Origin: Lindgomyces ingoldianus
Lineage: Eukaryota > Ascomycota > Dothideomycetes > Pleosporales > Lindgomycetaceae
Direction: 5' to 3'
Length of the DNA stretch: 64,000 nucleotides
Assembly: GCF_010093535.1 (NCBI RefSeq)
Contig: NW_022985171.1
Location: forward strand, 1,501,274 to 1,565,273
Part shown: one piece after another, positions 58,485-64,000 of the stretch
Layout of the letters: every line of letters starts with the position of its first letter
Position numbering within the stretch: the first letter of the stretch is position 1
Translations under genes and position numbers: made by a program
Notes under the pieces: generated by a model
What the model saw: only the letters and a program-made list of their open reading frames with translations
Databases searched by the model: none
Told to the model about the DNA's origin: nothing

Positions 58485-58799
58485 TGTTATAATTATGCAC
58501 AAGTAAGGTTATAGAGCTTTATAGAGGTCTAGTTTAATTACTATGTAAGGTATTATAGTAGGTATAAGATGTTGTGTAAGAAATAGAAAGGTTTAGAAGA
58601 AAATTAGTAATTAAATACTTAGCTTAGAAGTCTAAGCGCTTTAAGTATAAATTAAGCCTATTCTAGGTTTAGTTAGTGTTAAGGTAGTTTGTGCTTAAGT
58701 TTATGTCTGTGTTGTGTTGTGTTTATGTCAGACATGCACTAATAATACTCTAGTACGCGTCTAATACAGTTATGTCTGGGATCCGGGGAGGATACCGTG
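58485..58799 (-). repeat. Right (5') LTR of the minus-strand Gypsy, cut by Copia element 2
   Basis: 315 bp, TGTTATAATTATGCAC...GATACCGTG. Compared with the left LTR its left end is more decayed and its right end less, so decay is uneven along one LTR. Confidence 0.85.
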
Positions 58800-59240
58800 T
58801 GTCAGATATGCGCACCTACTGTCAAGACAGGAGGAACGTTTGACGAAAGCTGCTACATAGTACGAGCAATAAGCTCGAACAGTATGTTGCTGCAAATTGC
58901 AGCATTTTGCAGCATTTTGCAGCATGTTGCAGCATTTTGCAGCATTTTGCAGCATGTTGCAGCAAATTGCAGCATTTTACAGCATGTTGCAGCAAATTGC
59001 AGCAAATTGCAGCATGTTACAGCATTTTGCAGCAAATTGCAGCATGTTGCAAGCTGGTCGCGCACAGGGCTAGTGCGCGAGGGACTCGGATCAGCAGAAC
59101 AAAAAGCCGAGCAACACGAGTAGAGCAGAAAAAGGATCAATAAATCAACACAATCAACACAATCAATCAATCATCCCATACATCATATCCAAACCCATCA
59201 TTCATCTCAGGAAGCCTAGAAACAGTGCTTTAATCTGACA
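58800..59240 (+). repeat. 5' LTR of Copia family 2
   Basis: 441 bp. It contains the 10-bp tandem array (58894-59053). The same sequence inverted is the solo LTR at 50244-50654. Confidence 0.9.
58894..59053 (+). repeat. 10-bp tandem array in the Copia LTR, 16 units
   Basis: Sixteen consecutive 10-bp units, all ending TTGCAGC or a one-base variant and differing only in the first three bases: AAATTGCAGC, ATTTTGCAGC or ATGTTGCAGC. The order by first triplet is AAA, ATT, ATT, ATG, ATT, ATT, ATG, AAA, ATT, ATG, AAA, AAA, ATG, ATT, AAA, ATG. Two units carry TTACAGC and the last ends in AAG. The period equals about one helical turn. Confidence 0.95.
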
Positions 59241-59272
59241 ATTAAGAGTCTCAGTGCCTCCATCAATACAAA

Positions 59273-62200
59273 ATGGCCACCCAGCCTCCTCGAGACGCGA
59301 CAGTCGTCCTTCGAGACCACACCGACTACAGAGCCTGGATGATGCAGCTGCAATCGAGATGTGTAGCGCACGGCATCTGGCCGCAAGTGGATCCTAAGTT
59401 GACCATCCAAATGATCTCCAAACCAAGAGCTCCAGAGATGCCGCTAATAGCTGAGTTTTCACCAGCCTCTAACGTCAAAACGCCTACGCACATGAACAAG
59501 CTATCAACAAGCGGTGTTAGAGCCTTTAAAAAAGCCATTAAATACTATAAGATTAAGGCTAACAAGTACACAAGTAACAGACATAATTATAAAAGAGAGC
59601 AATTAAGCTTCTAACAGATTATTGTCTTTATCTAGTTAACAGTTAGCCCGCATCTGCAGTGTACATGCTGTTCCCTAGATTAACTACTTAGACAGTAGAT
59701 TACAAACCTTAAAGCTACAGTAGGTGTTAACAACTAATTTAAACAAGAACGCGCGCGTAACTAATATAATGCATCCCTAAAGCTGCTAAGAAACGCGAGC
59801 ATATAGGACCTGTAGCTAGCAGAGTATGACTACGCTGCCACAGAAGCAGAGACACAAAATGTTCTAGAAACAACGCAGTTTAATGCTGTAGCAAAGGACT
59901 TTCTAACTACTATAAATAAAGTTGCCCCTTATTAGTCTATAACCTTTTAGGAAAGCAGACAGTTTACACTAGACATAAATTAGAAAGAAATAATAAAGCG
60001 CTTTTAAAAACATATAATGTTAAATTATCTAATACATATAAAAAAGCATAAAGCTGCCTTTATAACAGATAACTTATTATACCTTACTAAAAGTAGAAAG
60101 ACTACCTAGGGCACAAATAGAGACGCCTATAGTGCAGAAGTTATAACATTAAGAAAATAAAGTAGACCTTAACATTAATGTTATTAAGAAGATAATAAGA
60201 AGTTATTTTTAAGCTAGAAACCTACTAAAATAAAAGGCACTAAATATCCTACATGTAGACACATCTATGCACTAAAGGACTGCTTCTATGTTTATCTAGA
60301 CAGAGCACTAGACTAGTAGATGCTAAATAAGAGAGTTAAAGAGCTTGTAGCATTAAAGCGTAAGCATAACTTAGAATTTTAAGGCCTACTAAGAGGGCAG
60401 CGCAGACATAATTTAAAAATACTAATTCTAAAGAGTTTACATACACCTATGCTAGAGATACAAGAAGACTAACTTAAAGGCTAGGAAGTATTAAGAGTTA
60501 AGGCAGCTACATTGCTAGCTATAGTTAATTTAAACTAGAATAGATATCTGCTAAAAGAATTATTTATCCTTAACTTAGGCTTAACATGCTACATTATAAA
60601 TAATTTTAATTAGATCTACAACTATTATTTACTAACACTAAAAGACTTTATCTAGTCTAGAAACTTTTATATATAGATTTAAAGCTACAGATTAATTACA
60701 CTAAGCCTAAAAAGTAAGCATAGAACACATAGTTAAGCATACAGTCTTATACTTTATAACACTACACTGTGCCTAGACCTGCTGTGTAACCTAGTCTTGT
60801 TCTGCCTACTATGACAGAAAGGAATCTAGTAGGACACATAAGCAGAGCTAACTGCTTTAAAGGCTCTAGACAGGATAATAATTAAAGATCTTATAGAGAT
60901 CTATAGCTAATAAGTGTTAGAGTACTATCTACTATAGAAGGGCTTATATTATACACATATAATTAACACAAGAACTAAACATAGTCTATAAAAGGCATTA
61001 GTAGAGCTATAGCATAAGTGTCTAGGACACTCTAGACTAGCTACACTTTAACACCTTATATAGTAAGCTAAGGGGGTGCAAATTAAAGAAATTACAACAG
61101 TCTAATGTAACTTATATAGTAGAGCTAAGATATAATAATAAATTAGCTGTGCACTATAAATTAGTAATAGTAGACCTAGTAAAAGACTGTTAATTAATTT
61201 CTATGTATATAAAGCACAAAGCATTATAAAAAAGCAGAGTTAAATGCTAATTACTAATAAGTATTTTAGCCTCTAGTAGAACCTTTACTTTAAGGATAAT
61301 AAGCTTACTAAATTAATTATTAAAGCTTTTATAATCTTTATTCTTTTTCTAAAAAACTATTATAATATTACTATAAAAGTTATTAAAGCTAATAATAAGA
61401 TTATAACAGTAAAACTAGAGGTAGAACACTAGCTAGCATTACATAGAATAACTGTTAAGCCTTTAGCACTAAATACACAAGCCTAGAACAGAGGGGCTAA
61501 ACGCTTAGGGGGTGTAAATAAGGAGAAGTTACAGGCTATGTGACTAGATGCTAACCTACTATAGAACGTATAGCTATACATTACTAGAGCTAGCGTATAC
61601 CTATATAATTAGACGCTAAACTATGCTAACAACTAGAAGACACTATACAAGATCTTCTTTACATAAGCAGCTCTAAATAATAAAGTTATTACATTAATTT
61701 AAAAGCTAAGCTTTACACATTTAAAAGCCTATAGCTATAAAGCATTTATAATAACTAATAACACACATTAGAATAAATTTAAGCTACAAAGGCTAGACCT
61801 AAAGGCGTAGATTAGATATCTAGTTAGGTACTAATTATTAAACATTTACTGCGTATAGATACTACTGCTAGTAAAAGTAATTTATACATATAATGTTATT
61901 TTTAATAAACACTTAATCTTTAGTAGTAAGCCTAAAGACCTAATAAATAACCTTATACATAACATAGTAAAGAAAATTACTATATACATTAGAATAATTA
62001 AGCTTCTAACACCTAGTTATTAGCTAAAGACAGAGTTATTCTATAAAGACAACACTATAAATAATACATTAAATTTTAATAAAGTAGACCTACTAGGCTA
62101 CTATTAAGAAAAAAAGATTAGAGATAACTATCTGTCTTCTCTAAACACTCTACCACCTGCAGCATTACTTATGCAGTTAATAGCTAGAGCAGCACTAAAG

Positions 62201-63976
62201 CTAAGCTAAATAGGGTTGTTAAAGACTGTACTATAGGCTGCAGCCTTTATAGCTAGCATAAGATCTAGAAGTGTAGAAAAGCATAGTAGTAAAACGCTAG
62301 ATAAAGCAGCATTAATAAAAATGCTATTTAAAAGAAAGACACCTTATAGAAGCTAGCTGCTACCTCTGCTATTAACTTAAAAGCAACTAGAGAAGCACCC
62401 TCTACATAAGATGTTTAAGGCAGTAGAAAGAACACACCTAGACAGTTATTAGATAATAAAATCCTAGATAAAGGTCTAGACAAAGCTAATTAAGGCAGCT
62501 AGACAGCAGATCCTAGATTGTATGTAGGTGTACACCTATAAGCTTAACAAGCACTATAAATTACAAAGATGTAAGGCGCAACTAGTAGTCTACAGCAATT
62601 AACAGAGAAACATTACTACATAAGATACCTACGCTGCCACCCTAGTAGGACGCTTATTTTAAATGCTAATAGTAATATTTGCACGCTTTAACCTAGAGCT
62701 TAAACAATATAACATAACTAACGCGTTTATACATGCAGCAATTAACCGCAATATCTACATGCAGATGCTAAGAGGCTATTAGAAACTAGGTACAATACTA
62801 AAGCTTTAAAAAGCACTATACAGCCTACAAATTTCTTCTCTACTCTAGTAACACTATTTTATAATAACTTTTAAAGGCCTTAGGTTCTTAGCTGTCTTAC
62901 ATAAACTCTGCTGCATAACTAAAGCTAGAATATTTGTTTTCTTCTACGTAGACAACCTTATTATTGCGCATAAAAAAGGCTCTAAAGCAGATGCACAGCA
63001 TGTAGTAGACTAGTTACAAAAGAAGTATACCCTAATAGAAGGCAAGGACCTATAATAGTTCCTAGGAGTTAAAATTATTAGAGATTAACAGCAACAAATA
63101 ATTTAGCTGTTACAGGCCTTATATATTAACAAAATAGCTAGGCTAGCTAACAGAAAAGACCTGCAGCATGCTACACCTATAAGTAGGATTAAACTTATGC
63201 CGCAATCTAGTTTTGCAACCCTATTAGAAGTAAATTAATATTAGCAGAAGATTAGATCTCTGCTCTTTGCAGCAGTTACTACAAGACTAGACATTGCCTT
63301 TGCCACATCACGCCTCGCACGGTTTCTCACGAATCCCGCATCTGACCATCAGGATGCAGCCGATCGAGTCATCCTGTACCTACATGCGACACAGACATAC
63401 GCACTCTAATTAGGAGGAGAAGACTACCTTGTAGTAGCAAGCAATGTGTTATTTGCAGATAATACACTAGATAGGAAGAGCTCTTAGGGCTATGTTATTT
63501 AACTATTTAGCAGATAGATTGCATAGTAAGTAAATAAATAAAATACAGTTACAACATTAACAACAAAAGCAGAATTACTTGCACTGTCCTAAGTTGCTAA
63601 GAAAGCTATGTTTACAAGAATGCTCTTTAACAAACTGCAGGTTAAGCTCCCTAATTTAACTATTATAATCTAGTGCAACAACAAGCAGACAATCTAACTA
63701 GTAAACAAAGAGATATCTCAACTTCAAACCAAGCTCCGACATGTCAACATCCATAACTACTAGCTCCGACAGGAAGTCTTTCGACAAACGATTAAGGTTG
63801 TCCATGTCCCCTCCAGCGAGATGCTTGCGGACAGACTCACTAAAGCGCTTCCAGCCAGCAAATGGCCAAGTTTTCTTCAGCAAATTCGGCTAGTTGACGT
63901 CAGGGAGAGGATAGTCAGTCAGGAAGCGGATATGGAAGAGATTGAAGCAAGAATGGAAGCCCTGGAAGCATACTAA
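59273..63976 (+). pseudogene. Copia gag-pol remnant in one continuous frame (1567 codons)
   Basis: The ATG at 59273 opens 113 intact codons (MATQPPRDATVVLRDHTDYRAW...), the gag N-terminus. Further down, in the same frame: an integrase-type LGHSRLATL (61022), the start of RT at 62678 (FARFNLELKQYN), YVDNLII, RNase H, and an intact C-terminus (MLADRLTKALPASKW...ALEAY) with the stop at 63974. A zinc-knuckle-like cluster lies near 60250. Every sampled motif is in the same frame, so decay was by substitution; TAG and TAA replace many codons. Not functional. Confidence 0.85.
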
Positions 63977-64000
63977 GGTTGCGCAATCGGGAACCAGCTT

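Larger units (their letters stand above)
53139..58799 (-). mobile_element. Gypsy LTR retrotransposon, minus orientation, degraded
   Basis: LTRs of 318 bp (53139-53456) and 315 bp (58485-58799). The second lacks only its last three bases because Copia element 2 inserted there. The polypurine tract lies next to the left LTR on the minus strand (complement of GTACCCCCCCTCTT, 53457-53470), so the element runs right to left. Most differences between the LTRs are transitions. The interior reads as Gypsy pol on the minus strand. Confidence 0.85.
58800..64000 (+). mobile_element. Copia LTR retrotransposon (family 2), runs off the window
   Basis: The 5' LTR (58800-59240, TGTCAGATATG...TTTAATCTGACA) is followed by gag-pol to a stop at 63974-63976. 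The 3' LTR lies beyond the window. It inserted three bases from the end of a Gypsy LTR; the expected target duplication is CCGTG (58795-58799). The LTR and the two ends of gag-pol are nearly intact, the middle strongly decayed. Confidence 0.9.

Noticed and set aside
58894..59053. Regular short repeats resembling a CRISPR array
   Set aside because: Units are 10 bp with no unique spacers and lie in an LTR of a eukaryotic retrotransposon.
63698..63883. 61-codon minus-strand frame near the window end
   Set aside because: Antisense to the intact C-terminus of the Copia RNase H region, which is in frame with gag on the plus strand.
1..64000. tRNA, rRNA, telomeric repeats or a centromere
   Set aside because: I looked for B-box-like GGTTCGAATCC sequences and for TTAGGG runs and saw none; the AT-rich blocks are explained by RIP-mutated transposons.

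Overview
The window reads as a nuclear contig of a filamentous ascomycete (Pezizomycotina). The protein-coding genes are clearly fungal: translation elongation factor 3, BMS1, a mitochondrial PDK/BCKDK-type kinase, a GH71 alpha-1,3-glucanase and a proteinase-B-inhibitor-like I9 protein. They have short (about 50-105 bp) GT-AG introns. The rest is extremely TA-rich, with C-to-T/G-to-A decay and in-frame TAA/TAG codons scattered through transposons, which is the signature of repeat-induced point mutation (RIP). The species cannot be named from the sequence.

Layout. (1) 1-12.9 kb is an AT-rich isochore. It holds the 3' part of an LTR element (1-1642), a foldback repeat split by a 1.4-kb non-coding LTR element (1944-3319, duplicated site taaaa) and a Copia element (3426-9604, tttaa), then two solo LTRs in opposite orientation (10604-11158 gtagg; 11347-12039 tctat). 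(2) 13.2-28.9 kb is a balanced-composition gene island. On the minus strand it carries a GH71 glucanase, a GlcG/HbpS-like protein, a PDK/BCKDK kinase, EF-3 and BMS1. A small four-exon I9 inhibitor gene lies on the plus strand, divergent from BMS1. (3) 29.3-50.0 kb is a second isochore: an intact 1.1-kb foldback element, solo LTRs, a head-to-head pair of small inverted-repeat elements, and a nested stack. In that stack a chromovirus-type Gypsy (32639-49598) sits in a non-coding LTR element, is itself split by a related Gypsy (37539-46732), and that one is split by a Tc1/mariner element (40676-42005). (4) 50.2-64 kb holds a solo Copia LTR with an assembly gap, degraded sequence, a minus-strand Gypsy (53139-58799), and a Copia element (58800 to the window end) inserted three bases before the end of the Gypsy's LTR.

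The island genes are housekeeping: ribosome assembly (BMS1), translation (EF-3), mitochondrial dehydrogenase control (kinase), cell-wall alpha-glucan turnover (GH71) and protease control (I9 inhibitor). Apart from the shared BMS1/I9 promoter region, nothing suggests co-regulation. The unexplained structure lies in the repeats: long-arm foldback elements, a non-coding LTR family that begins with a hairpin, a 10-bp word array inside a Copia LTR, and a conserved antisense reading frame at the 3' end of the chromovirus. All boundaries, repeats and introns were read by eye; no alignment or database search was run.
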